A program made the position numbers and the translations under genes. Below the pieces are notes generated by a model, which worked only from the letters and a program-made list of their open reading frames with translations, ran no database searches and had not been told where the DNA came from. Positions 50,524 through 59,759 of a stretch of DNA of 64,000 nt are shown here, piece after piece (position 1 is the first letter of the stretch; every line of letters starts with the position of its first letter). This DNA comes from Amycolatopsis methanolica 239 (GTDB lineage: Bacteria; Actinomycetota; Actinomycetes; Mycobacteriales; Pseudonocardiaceae), in NCBI RefSeq assembly GCF_000739085.1, contig NZ_CP009110.1:992001-1056000 (forward strand). Direction: 5' to 3'.

Positions 50524-51531
50524 ATGAGCGACACCGGAGGCTGGACCGGCCCCGATCCGAAGGACCGGCCGGACGACTCGACGCCTCCCGCCGGCAACCA
50601 GATGCCGCCCGCGCCGCCCCCGCCCGACGCGCCCTACCAGCAGCAGGGCTGGGGTCCGCGGCCCGGTTACGGCAAGCCCGGCGTGATCCCGCTGCGCCCG
50701 CTGACGGTCGGCGAGATCCTCGACGGCGCCATCACGACCATGCGCCGCCACCCGGCGCTGGTGTTCGGGTCGTCTGCGGTCGTCGCGGTGATCGGCGCGG
50801 TGCTGCAGCTGCTGGCCAGCCGCTACCTGCTGCCGGACGTCCAGACGCTGCAGAACCTCGGCCCGGCCGCCACCGACCAGCAGATCCAGGACGCGGCGCT
50901 GGACGTGCTCGGCGACACGGCGCTGATCACCGGTGTCGCAGTGATCATCACCGTGCTCACCCAGACCTTCCTGTCCGGGTTCCTGACCGTGGTGATCGGC
51001 AAGGCGGTGCTGGGCAAGCCGGTGACCTTCGCGGAGGCGATGGCCGAGGCGAAGCCCCGGTTCCTGCCGCTGCTCGGCGCCACGATCGTCTACGTCCTGC
51101 TGGTCGCGGCCGGTTCAGTGCTGTGCCTGATCCCGGGCATCTGGCTCTACACGCTGTTCGGCCTCACCACGCCCGCACTGGTGCTGGAGCGCGCGAAGGT
51201 CGGGCAGGCGCTGTCCCGGTCCCGGCAGCTGGTGTCCGGCTCGTGGTGGCGGTGCTTCGGCATCTTGCTGCTGGCCGGCGTGATCGCGACCGTGCTGCAG
51301 TACCTCGTGGACATCCCGTTCAGCCTGAGCGCCGGCGGCACCGACGTGCTGACCGGTGAGGCCGTCCCGGCCGGGTGGGGCGCCCTGCTGCTCGTCGCGG
51401 TGGGACAGGTGATCGCGCAGACGATCGTGCAGCCGTTCGTCGCGAACACCACCGCCCTGCTCTACATCGACCAGCGCATGCGCAAGGAGGGCATGGACCT
51501 CCAGCTGGCGCGGGCGGCGGGCACCGCTTGA
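50524..51531 (+). CDS. Multi-spanning membrane protein (glycerophosphoryl diester phosphodiesterase membrane-domain type)
   Basis: The 335-residue protein has a Pro-rich N-terminus of about 60 residues, the family motif LRPLTVGEILDGAITTMRRHP, then about six membrane segments. VMLERAKVGQALSRSRQLV-like sequence (TPALVLERAKVGQALSRSR) is typical of this membrane family. No phosphodiesterase catalytic domain is present. Function unknown. TTGGAG precedes ATG 50524. The DUF4129 gene starts inside its stop (TTGA), so this is the first gene of the MoxR cluster operon. Confidence 0.82.
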   Translation: MSDTGGWTGPDPKDRPDDSTPPAGNQMPPAPPPPDAPYQQQGWGPRPGYGKPGVIPLRPLTVGEILDGAITTMRRHPALVFGSSAVVAVIGAVLQLLASRYLLPDVQTLQNLGPAATDQQIQDAALDVLGDTALITGVAVIITVLTQTFLSGFLTVVIGKAVLGKPVTFAEAMAEAKPRFLPLLGATIVYVLLVAAGSVLCLIPGIWLYTLFGLTTPALVLERAKVGQALSRSRQLVSGSWWRCFGILLLAGVIATVLQYLVDIPFSLSAGGTDVLTGEAVPAGWGALLLVAVGQVIAQTIVQPFVANTTALLYIDQRMRKEGMDLQLARAAGTA

Positions 51532-52163
51532 TCCCGGGCCTGCTCGCCGGCGTCCCGGTCGTCGTCGACGCCGACGACGCGCGCCGCGCCGCCGAGGCCG
51601 AGCTGTCCGACCCCGCCTACGCCCTGGCGCAGCCGAGCTGGTTCGACCGCGCGATCGGCTGGCTCGCCGAACGCATCGCCGACCTGTTCAACGGCGCGGC
51701 GGGCCTGGTGCCCGGCGGCGGCTTCGGCGTGCTCGTGCTGATCGCGGTGCTGGTGCTGGTGATCGTGGTGGTGCGGCTGCGGGTCGGGCCGCTCGCGCGG
51801 TCCGCGCGCAGGCCCGCCGCGGTCTTCGCGGACCGTTCGCGGACCGCGCAGGACTACCGCGACGCGGCCGAGCGGGCGTTCGCGGCCGGCGAGCTGGACG
51901 TGGCGGTCCGCGACCGCTTCCGCGCCGTGGTCCGGACGCTGGAGGAGCGCGGCGTGCTGGACGAACGCGCCGGTCGCACGGCCGACGAGGCGGCTCGCGA
52001 GGCCGGTGGCCCGCTGCCGTCCGCCCGCGACGCGTTGCGGCAGGGCGCGGAGCTGTTCGACGCCGTGCACTACGGCGGCCGCCCGGCCACCGCCGAGGGC
52101 TACCAGCACTTGGCCGAGCTCGACGAGCTGGTCCGGCGGACCCGTCCCGAGGTGCCTGCGTGA
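51528..52163 (+). CDS. DUF4129 domain membrane protein
   Basis: The 211-residue protein has one membrane helix at about residues 61-82 (GVLVLIAVLVLVIVVVRLRVG). Before it is an N-terminal helical segment with AEAELSDPAYALAQPSWFDRA. After it lies the DUF4129 helical domain (RTAQDYRDAAERAFAAGE, RDRFRAVVRTLEERGVL, EAGGPLPSARDALRQGAELFDAVHYGG). DUF4129 resembles the C-terminal region of transglutaminase-like proteins found beside MoxR/DUF58 genes. TTG 51528 overlaps the preceding stop by four bases. Confidence 0.85.
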   Translation: MIPGLLAGVPVVVDADDARRAAEAELSDPAYALAQPSWFDRAIGWLAERIADLFNGAAGLVPGGGFGVLVLIAVLVLVIVVVRLRVGPLARSARRPAAVFADRSRTAQDYRDAAERAFAAGELDVAVRDRFRAVVRTLEERGVLDERAGRTADEAAREAGGPLPSARDALRQGAELFDAVHYGGRPATAEGYQHLAELDELVRRTRPEVPA

Positions 52164-53274
52164 CCAGTGTGTCTCCCGACTCCCGCCGGATCTGGCGGGC
52201 GGCTCGTGCGCCCCTGGTGATCGCGGTGATCGTGCTCATCGGCGCGGTGGTCGTGCTGCTGACCTCGGCAGGCGAGCAGCGCGGGTCGCTCGACCCGGAG
52301 TCGGCCGCCCCCGGCGGCTCGCGCGCGCTGGCGCGGCTGCTCGAACGGGAGGGGGTGCGGATCGTCCCGGCGCGGACCTACGCCGAAGCCGAAGCGGCGC
52401 TGCAGGGCGACGCCACCCTGCTCGTGACCGGTCCCGGACTCGTCGAACCGAGCCGGCTCACCGCGCTGCGATCGCGCGCCACGGACGCGGTGCTGGTCGG
52501 CCCCGACGATCCGGTGCTCGACATCCTCGCGCCCGGCGTGGTCGTCAGCGGTGAGGTCGATCCCGCCGCGCGGGAGCCGGGGTGCACGGTGGCCGGCGCG
52601 GTCGCCGCGGGCAACGCGGTGCTGGGCGGCTTCACCTACGAGGCGCACGGCCGCGCGCGTGGCTGCTACGACGGCACGCTGCTGCAGCTGCCCGGCGACC
52701 ACGGCACCACGACCATCCTGGGCGGCGGCGCGCCGATGACCAACGACCGGCTCGACGAGGCCGGCGACGCGGCGCTGACCATGCGCCTGCTCGGCCGCCA
52801 CGCGACGCTGGTCTGGTACGTGCCGACGCCGGGGGACACCGGCGCCGGGAACGCGGCGCGGTCGTTCACCGACCTCATCCCGCGCCCGTGGCTGTTCGGC
52901 GCGGTCCAGCTCGGCGTGGCCGCGGTGCTGTTCGCGCTGTCGCGGGCCCGGCGGCTCGGGCCGGTCGTATCGGAACGGCTGCCGGTCGTCGTCCGCGCCG
53001 CCGAAACCACCGAGGGCCGCGCCCGGCTCTACCGCCGCGCCGGGGCGGCCGGACACGCCGCGGCTACGCTGCGGCAGGCGGCGATCGACCGCGTGCGGCC
53101 GCTGCTCGGCCTCGGTGCGGGCGCGGAACCGGCGGCCGTCGTCGCCGCGGTCGCGGCCCGCACGGGACGGCCCGCCGCGGCCGTCGGGGAGCTTCTGTAC
53201 GGTCCGGCGCCGGCGGACGACGCCGGTCTGGTCCGCCTCGCCGACGAGCTGGACCGCATCGAGAGGGAGATCAG

Positions 53275-53278
<4 letters not shown>
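52160..53278 (+). CDS. DUF4350 domain membrane protein
   Basis: The 372-residue protein has a membrane helix near residues 16-36 (LVIAVIVLIGAVVVLLTSAG), a DUF4350 domain with SAAPGGSRALARLLEREGVRI and ATLLVTGPGLVEPSRLTAL, and a second helix at about residue 245-262 (LFGAVQLGVAAVLFALSRA). The cytoplasmic end has RLYRRAGAAGHAAATLRQAAIDR. The family is found in MoxR clusters (Rv3691-like). GTG 52160 overlaps the DUF4129 stop by four bases. Confidence 0.85.
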
Positions 53279-54243
<965 letters not shown>

Positions 54244-54244
54244 C

Positions 54245-55540
54245 ATGGCGATCACCGGCCGGGCCGGCCTGCTGGCGCTCGTGGGCATCGTCGTGGTGGC
54301 GCTCGGGGTGCCGTCGTGGACCGGTGTGCTCGCGGTGCTCGGCGGGCTCGCGGTGCTGGTGGCCGTGGACCTGCTGCTCGCGGCGTCCGTGCGCGGGCTG
54401 GTGTTCGCGCGGTCCGGTGCGACGTCGGCGCGGCTCGGGGAGCCGGTCGAGGTGACGTTGTCGGTGACCAACCCCGGTTCCCGTCCGCTGCGCGGCTTGC
54501 TGCGGGACGCGTGGCCGCCGAGCGCGGGTGTGGAGCAGGACCGGTTCCGGGTCGCGGTGCCGCCGGGGGAGCGGCGGTCGGTCGTGGTGCGGATGACGCC
54601 CGTGCGGCGCGGCGACCGGTCCTCGGCGCGGGTGACCGTGCGTGCGCTGGGGCCGCTCGGGCTGGCCGGGCGGCAGGGTTCGCACCGGGTGCCGGGCAGT
54701 GTCCGGGTGCTGCCGCCGTTCCGCAGCCGCAGGCACCTGCCGGCGCGGCTGGCGCGGCTGCAGCAGCTCGACGGGCGGCAGGCGGCGCTGGTGCGCGGCG
54801 AGGGGACGGAGTTCGACTCGCTGCGGGAGTACGTGACCGGCGACGACGTGCGGTCGATCGACTGGCGCGCGTCGGCCCGGGCGGCGGACGTCATGGTGCG
54901 GACGTGGCGTCCCGAACGGGACCGGCGGCTGCTGCTGGTGCTGGACACCGGGCGGACGTCGGCGGGCCGGGTCGGGGACGCACCACGACTGGATGCGGCG
55001 ATGGACGCCGCGTTGCTGCTGGCGGTGCTGGCTTCGCGGGCAGGGGACCGGGTGGACTTTCTCGCCTACGACCGGCAGGTGCGGGCTGACGTGCGCGGGC
55101 TCGCGGCCGGGGAGTTGCTGCCGGGCCTGGTGAACGCGATGGCGCCGCTCGAGGCGAGCCTCGTGGAGACCGACTCGCGCGGCATGGTGGCCGAGGTGCT
55201 GCGCCGCGTCCGGCGGCGGTCGCTGGTGGTGCTGCTGACCGGGCTGGACGCCGCGCCGCTGGAGGAGGGCCTGTTGCCGGTGCTGCCGTCCGTGGTGGGG
55301 CGGCACCAGTTGCTGGTGGCCGGCGTGGCGGACCCCGGGGTCGCGGCGATGGCCCGCGCCCGCGGTGACGCGGAAGCGGTCTACGAGGCGGCGGCCGCCG
55401 AACGGACTCTCGCGGAGCGCCGCCACGTGACCGGTTTGCTGGCGCAGCGCGGGGTCGAGGTAGTCGACGCGGTGCCGGACGAGCTGGCGCCGGCGCTGGC
55501 GGACCGGTACCTGGCGTTGAAGGCCGCCGGCCGGTTGTGA
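54245..55540 (+). CDS. DUF58 domain membrane protein (VWA-like)
   Basis: The 431-residue protein starts with two hydrophobic helices (LLALVGIVVVALGVPSW and LAVLGGLAVLVAVDLLLA) and an Ig-like region. The DUF58 motif follows at about residues 196-215: EFDSLREYVTGDDVRSIDWRAS, quoted in part as the REY...DIDW-type signature. The VWA-like end has LLLVLDTGRTSAG, a possible metal site lacking the full DxSxS. It begins one base after the moxR stop and is the last gene of this run. Confidence 0.9.
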   Translation: MAITGRAGLLALVGIVVVALGVPSWTGVLAVLGGLAVLVAVDLLLAASVRGLVFARSGATSARLGEPVEVTLSVTNPGSRPLRGLLRDAWPPSAGVEQDRFRVAVPPGERRSVVVRMTPVRRGDRSSARVTVRALGPLGLAGRQGSHRVPGSVRVLPPFRSRRHLPARLARLQQLDGRQAALVRGEGTEFDSLREYVTGDDVRSIDWRASARAADVMVRTWRPERDRRLLLVLDTGRTSAGRVGDAPRLDAAMDAALLLAVLASRAGDRVDFLAYDRQVRADVRGLAAGELLPGLVNAMAPLEASLVETDSRGMVAEVLRRVRRRSLVVLLTGLDAAPLEEGLLPVLPSVVGRHQLLVAGVADPGVAAMARARGDAEAVYEAAAAERTLAERRHVTGLLAQRGVEVVDAVPDELAPALADRYLALKAAGRL

Positions 55541-55642
55541 CCGCACACCTGCCGCGGGTGCCGCACCCACTGACCTGGCGCTCGCGGTCGCTGACCTCGC
55601 GCCCGCGACCGCCGGGCTCGCGCCCGCCGATGATGTGCGACG
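55541..55642. other. Spacer between DUF58 and the toxin gene
   Basis: About 100 bases of imperfect CTGACCTCGCGCCCGCG repeats between convergent genes. No clear terminator with a T-run is visible. Confidence 0.35.
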
Positions 55643-55942
55643 TCAGTCGGTGGCGATCACCATGAACAGGCGCGTGCTGAGGCGCTGCATGAGTTCCTCC
55701 GGCACCTCGCCGAGTTGCCGTGTCAGGGACTCCTTCGGCACGTGGTCCAGCCACGTGTACCGCACCCAGCCGCCCGCGCCGGTGGCCACGCTGAGCGGCA
55801 CGGCGTGCTCGATGACCTCCATCGTCACCACGTGCTCGTCGTCGATGTCGTTCAGCATGTTGCCCGAGAAGACCAGCACCCGCCGCGAGCCGCCGGACAC
55901 CGCCCAGATCTGTCCCCTACGCGGCCGAAGAGCCACGGGCAC
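55643..55942 (-). CDS. MazF/PemK-like toxin
   Basis: The 99-residue protein has the MazF-type layout: RRGQIWAV in the first strand, RRVLVFSGNMLNDID, EHAVPLSV, and a C-terminal helix LGEVPEELMQRLSTRLFMVI. MazF toxins cut single-stranded RNA at specific sequences. The arginine in RRGQIW and the Ser in VFSG fit the active-site positions. The start, GTG 55942 or 55936, lies inside the end of the upstream antitoxin gene, giving an overlap of about 26 bases and coupled translation, as expected for such a pair. Confidence 0.75.
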   Translation of the reverse strand: MPVALRPRRGQIWAVSGGSRRVLVFSGNMLNDIDDEHVVTMEVIEHAVPLSVATGAGGWVRYTWLDHVPKESLTRQLGEVPEELMQRLSTRLFMVIATD

Positions 55943-56135
55943 GCCAGTCGTCCGCGGCGGCGCGCACCTGCTCGGGGTGCTCGGCGTTCCACCGCGCCTG
56001 CTGCTCGCACAGCTGCCGGTACGCCTCGCGCTCCACGGCAGCCCGGACCCACTCGCCCACGGACTGCCCCGCCGCCTCGGCGAGGGCCGTCACCTGCGCG
56101 TACGTGTCATCGGAAAGCTCCAGCCGCATACCCAT
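55917..56135 (-). CDS. Ribbon-helix-helix-type antitoxin
   Basis: The 72-residue protein starts MGMRLELSDDTYAQVTALAE and continues AAGQSVGEWVRAAVERE, a ribbon strand followed by two helices, the MetJ/Arc-type DNA-binding fold of many antitoxins. The C-terminal half (AYRQLCEQQARWNAEHPE) is charged and would bind the toxin. In-frame starts at 56153, 56141, 56135 and 56129 are possible; 56135 is chosen tentatively. The toxin gene overlaps its end. Confidence 0.7.
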   Translation of the reverse strand: MGMRLELSDDTYAQVTALAEAAGQSVGEWVRAAVEREAYRQLCEQQARWNAEHPEQVRAAADDWRARGSSAA

Positions 56136-56176
56136 CACCATAGAGCCGGCCACCGACGATCCCGGGCAGCGGCGTG

Positions 56177-57181
56177 TCAGCCCGCCTCGGGCAGCAGGTC
56201 ACCGCGGTGCCGGGCGTCCACGTCCCCGGTGACCCCGGCCCGCACGGCCCGCCGCCCCAGCACGAACACGTACACCAGGAACAGCACCTCGGCCGCCACG
56301 CCGATCGCGATCCGCGCCCCCGTCGGCAGCCCGGACGGCGTCACGAACGCCTCGATCACGCCCGACACCAGCAGCACGCACGCCAGCCCCAGCGCCATCC
56401 CCGCCGCGGCCCGGCCCTCCTGCGCGAGCGCCGCCGCGCGGGATCGCCGCCCCGGGTTGACGACCGTCCACCCCAGACGGAGACCGGTGCCCGCAGCGAC
56501 GAACACCGCGGTCAGCTCCAGCAACCCGTGCGGGGTGATCAGGCCGAAGAAGACGTCCAGCCGCCCGGCCGCCGCCATGAACCCGGCCGACAGACCGACG
56601 TTGAGCACGTTCTGCCACAACGCGACCAGCACCGGGATCCCCAGCAACACCCCGAAGAACAGGCAGGTCGCCGCGACCCACGCGTTGTTCGTCCACACCT
56701 GCGCGGCGAACGAGGCGGCCGGGTTGCTGGAGTAGTAGGTCTCGAACTGCCCGCCCGGCTCGGTGAGCGCCCGGACGTCCTCCGGCGCGGCGATGCTCGC
56801 CTGCACCTGCGGGTCGCCCGCGATCCACGCCCCGATCAGCCCGCCCACCAGAACCGACACCAACGCGGCGGGCAGCCACCACCGGACCGTCGTGTAGACC
56901 GCGGCCGGGAAGCGCTGCGCGAAGAACAGCCCGACCTCGCGCCAGGCCGGGTTGTGCGACCCGGTGACCGCCGAGCGGGCGCGCGTGACCAGCGACGACA
57001 GCCAGGACAGCAGCGCCGGGTCCGGCGCCGACGACCGCACCACCGACAGGTGCGTCGCGGCCCGCTGGTACAGGGTGACCAGTTCGTCGGCCTCGGGACC
57101 GGTCAGTTTGCGGGTGGCCAGCAGCTGGTCCAGCCGGGCCCATTCGGCGCGGTGGGCCGCGACGAACAGGTCCACGTCCAT
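56177..57181 (-). CDS. SpoIIM-like (stage II sporulation protein M) membrane protein
   Basis: The 334-residue protein has a soluble N-terminus (FVAAHRAEWARLDQLLATRK) and about five membrane segments including AALVSVLVGGLIGAWIAG and CLFFGVLLGIPVLVALWQNV. It carries the family signature FFGLITPHGLLELTAVFVAAG. The family is widespread beyond spore formers and here belongs to the MoxR cluster (Rv3694c-like). ATG 57181 is six bases after TAATCT on the minus strand. Its start is only 22 bases from that of the divergent RDD gene. Confidence 0.88.
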   Translation of the reverse strand: MDVDLFVAAHRAEWARLDQLLATRKLTGPEADELVTLYQRAATHLSVVRSSAPDPALLSWLSSLVTRARSAVTGSHNPAWREVGLFFAQRFPAAVYTTVRWWLPAALVSVLVGGLIGAWIAGDPQVQASIAAPEDVRALTEPGGQFETYYSSNPAASFAAQVWTNNAWVAATCLFFGVLLGIPVLVALWQNVLNVGLSAGFMAAAGRLDVFFGLITPHGLLELTAVFVAAGTGLRLGWTVVNPGRRSRAAALAQEGRAAAGMALGLACVLLVSGVIEAFVTPSGLPTGARIAIGVAAEVLFLVYVFVLGRRAVRAGVTGDVDARHRGDLLPEAG

Positions 57182-57187
57182 GTCGGC

Positions 57188-57197
57188 AGATTACAGT
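57188..57197. promoter_or_regulatory. Divergent overlapping -10 elements of spoIIM-like and RDD genes
   Basis: AGATTACAGT contains two -10 hexamers: TAATCT on the minus strand (57193-57188) and TACAGT on the plus strand (57192-57197). They share the TA at 57192-57193. Each ends exactly six bases before its start codon (ATG 57181 and GTG 57204), so both mRNAs should be leaderless. Confidence 0.6.
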
Positions 57198-57203
57198 GGG
57201 GCG

Positions 57204-58166
57204 GTGACAGGCGAACCCGATCTGGTGACCGGCGAGGCCGTGGTGCTGGAGCTGCCGATAGCGCAGGTCGCCAGCCGGGCGGCGGCGTTCGCGATCGACG
57301 TCGCGCTCCAGGCGGGGGCGCTTCTGCTCTTCATGCTGGCGCTCACCGTCTCCGGGGTGACCGACGAGGCGTTGCTGGCCGCGCTGGCTCTCGGTTTCTT
57401 CGTGCTGGTGCGGGTCGGGTACTCGGTGCTGTTCGAGACGCTCGGCCGGGGGATCACGCTCGGCAAGATGGCGATGGGGCTGCGCGTTGTGCGCGACGAC
57501 GGCGGCCCGGTCCGGTTCCGGCAGACCCTGACGCGGGCGCTGGCCGGCGCGATCGTCGACTTCGGACCGGTGCTGGCGTGGAGCGCGGTCGCGTTGTTCG
57601 TGTCGCTGTTCTCGCCGCGGTCCAAGCGGGTCGGCGACTACCTGGCCGGCACGGTGGTGATCAGGGAGCGTGCGCCGCGGACGGTCGCGCCGCACATCAC
57701 GATGCCGCCGGCGCTGGCGGGCTGGGCGGCGCAGCTCGACCTGACCGGGCTGAGCGACGAGCTGGCGCTCATGGCGCGGCAGTACCTGGCGCGGTACGCC
57801 GAGCTGAGCGACCGGGCGCGGGAACCGTTGGGACACCAGCTGGTGCAGGACGTCGCCGCCCGGATCGGCGCGCCCCCGCCGTGGGGTGTGCCGCCGTGGG
57901 CGTACCTGCAGGCGGTCCTCGCCGAGCGGCGGCGCCGGGCCGGGGGGTACGTGGGAACGCCCGGCTGGGCGCCGGTGGTCCCCGTGGCGGTGCCGCAGGT
58001 GGGGGCGTCGCCGGTGGTGGCACCCCCGCCGCAGGTGGGGGCGCAGCGAGTGGTGGCGCCCTCGGCGGGGGCGCCGCAGGCGCCGGTCGCCGCTGTGCCG
58101 GTGGCGTCGCCGACAGCGGAGCCGGGGGAGCCGACTCCGCCGCGGGGGTTCGTGCCGCCGAGCTGA
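57204..58166 (+). CDS. RDD family membrane protein
   Basis: The 320-residue protein has an RDD domain: QVASRAAAFAIDVALQAGALLLF near residue 25 with the family Arg and Asp residues, GRGITLGKMAMGLRVV, and RTRALAGAIVDF-like TLTRALAGAIVDFGPVLAW. About four membrane helices end near residue 150. A long cytoplasmic tail follows, Pro/Val/Ala-rich after residue 250 with repeated PQVGA-like units (VAVPQVGASPVVAPPPQVGA). Function unknown. The start is GTG 57204 from the TACAGT-N6 arrangement. Confidence 0.87.
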   Translation: MTGEPDLVTGEAVVLELPIAQVASRAAAFAIDVALQAGALLLFMLALTVSGVTDEALLAALALGFFVLVRVGYSVLFETLGRGITLGKMAMGLRVVRDDGGPVRFRQTLTRALAGAIVDFGPVLAWSAVALFVSLFSPRSKRVGDYLAGTVVIRERAPRTVAPHITMPPALAGWAAQLDLTGLSDELALMARQYLARYAELSDRAREPLGHQLVQDVAARIGAPPPWGVPPWAYLQAVLAERRRRAGGYVGTPGWAPVVPVAVPQVGASPVVAPPPQVGAQRVVAPSAGAPQAPVAAVPVASPTAEPGEPTPPRGFVPPS

Positions 58167-58396
58167 TCACCGGCTAGATCACCGGCTAGATCAGCGGCAG
58201 CCCCGCTGCCCCAGACGTCGGGCGTTCCCGCCACCGCCGGCGCCACGCGATCCCGCCACCGCCGCGGCGATTTCGCGCGCTGATCCCGGATCAGGCCGGG
58301 GTGCGCGAGGGCCGTCAATCCGCAGGGCAACGACAGCGCCGCCGCCGCAGGCGCCGCGCGTTCCCGCCACCGCCGGGGCGATTTCGCGCGATTGAT
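58167..58396. repeat. Repeat-containing spacer between convergent RDD and SDR genes
   Basis: The spacer opens with two tandem copies of TCACCGGCTAGA (58167-58190) and a partial third. A block resembling CGTTCCCGCCACCGCCGG with GGCGATTTCGCGCG occurs near 58221-58280 and again near 58359-58392. No gene is seen. The tandem stops may protect against readthrough. Confidence 0.55.
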
Positions 58397-59106
58397 TCAG
58401 GCCGCCGAGGCCAGCCGCGCGCCGTCGTCCACCCGGAGCACCACCCCGGTCGTGTGGGTGTTCTCCGTCAGGAACGCGATCGCCGAGGCGATGTCGTCCG
58501 GCGTGCCCACCCTGCGCGCCGGCAGCCCGGCCGCCATGGCTTCGAACGCCGCCGCCTTGGCGTCCGCGTCCAGGAAGTTCCACCACGGCGTGTCGATCAC
58601 GCCCGGCGACACCGCGTTGACCCGCACCGGCGCCAGTTCCACCGCCAGCACCGGCACCATCGCCTCGATCCCGGCGTTCACCGCGGCCAGCGCGGCCGTC
58701 CCGGGCGTCGCCGCCCCAGCCGACGCCGCAGTCACGAACGTCAGCGAACCCCGCAGCACCGGCAGCGCCGCCCGCGCCGCGGCCGTGTGCGGCACCAGCT
58801 TCCCCTCGACGCCCTCCCGCACGCCGTCCATGGTCAGGTCGGCGAAGGCCGTCGTACCCGGCGCCCCGGTCACCGTCACGACCAGGTGGTCCACCGGCCC
58901 GGTCGACGCGAAGAACGCTTGCAGCGCTTCGTAGTCCCGCGCGTCCACGACCTCGCCCCGCGCGTCGCCCAGCTTCGCCAGTGCGGCGTCGAGCTTCCCG
59001 GAGCCGCGTCCGTCACGATCACCTCCCGGCCGCTGTCGACCATGCGGTGCGCTGTCGCCAGCCCGATACCCGAGGTGCCACCCAGGATCACGACTCGTTC
59101 GGTCAC
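58397..59106 (-). pseudogene. Short-chain dehydrogenase/reductase with a frameshift
   Basis: ATG 59106 opens MTERVVILGGTSGIGLATAH with the cofactor-binding GGTSGIG and continues to GREVIVTD. The rest of the protein lies in another frame: GRGSGKLDAALAKLGDARGE, HLVVTVTGAPGTT, VTAASAGAATPG, VNAGIEAMVPVLAVELAPV and VNAVSPGVIDTPWW. One extra G at about 59010 would restore VIVTGRGSGKLDAAL. The active-site Tyr-x3-Lys region also looks atypical (TAALAAVNAG), as in SDRs that lack the classical dyad. GAGGAGAG lies upstream of ATG 59106. Divergent from a TetR gene. Confidence 0.72.
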
Positions 59107-59125
59107 GAGCTCTCCTCCAATTTCG

Positions 59126-59165
59126 AGACGCTGTGCACCGGAAACATATTCGAGGCACAGTGTCT
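59126..59165. promoter_or_regulatory. Long inverted repeat in the SDR/TetR intergenic region
   Basis: AGACGCTGTGC (59126-59136) and GCACAGTGTCT (59155-59165) are inverted with one mismatch in eleven. The right arm lies just upstream of the TAAAGT -10-like hexamer of the TetR gene (59168-59173). It is a likely operator for that TetR protein and may control both genes. Confidence 0.55.
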
Positions 59166-59180
59166 TGTAAAGTCCTCGGT

Positions 59181-59750
59181 ATGAGAGGACGCCCCCGCAG
59201 CGAAGAGGCCCGGCGCGCGATCCTGGACACCGCGCTGCGCATCTGTCACCGCGACGGCTACCAGCAGGTGACGATCAAGGCGATCGCCGACGAGGCCGGC
59301 GTCGGGCGGCAGACCGTCTACCGCTGGTGGCCGGACAAGGCGCAGGTGCTGCTGGACGCCCTCATCGACCTCCGCGAACGCGAACCGCGGCTCGACGAGG
59401 ACACCGGCGACGCCCTGCGTGACATCGAGCGGATCCTCGCCCGCACGTTCGCGCTCACCCACGAGTCGACCGGGCGCGCGCTGGTCGGCCTGATGGCCGA
59501 GGCCCAGAACGACCCCGCGTTGTCGGATCGGTTGCAGGGCACGGTCATCGGCCCGCGGCGCGACGTCCTGCACCGGTTCCTGCGGCAGGGCGTCGAGGCG
59601 GGACAGCTCGCCGAGAACGTCCCGCTCCCGCTCGTCGTCGACTTCGCGTTCGGCACGATGTGGTACCGCATGCTGAGCAGGCACGCCCCGGTCGATGACC
59701 GGCTCGCCGCCGACATCACCGCCGTCATCGCGCGCCTGCTCGCCCGCTAA
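59181..59750 (+). CDS. TetR family transcriptional regulator
   Basis: The 189-residue protein starts MRGRPRSEEARRAILDTALR and has the helix-turn-helix IADEAGVGRQTVYRWWPDKA (about residues 36-55) and a TetR_C-type ligand domain (QGTVIGPRRDVLHRFLRQGVEAGQL). ATG 59181 stands seven bases after TAAAGT, consistent with a leaderless mRNA; the longer frame is rejected. It faces a divergent SDR gene, now frameshifted, with an inverted repeat between them. Confidence 0.88.
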   Translation: MRGRPRSEEARRAILDTALRICHRDGYQQVTIKAIADEAGVGRQTVYRWWPDKAQVLLDALIDLREREPRLDEDTGDALRDIERILARTFALTHESTGRALVGLMAEAQNDPALSDRLQGTVIGPRRDVLHRFLRQGVEAGQLAENVPLPLVVDFAFGTMWYRMLSRHAPVDDRLAADITAVIARLLAR

Positions 59751-59759
59751 CCTGCGCGG

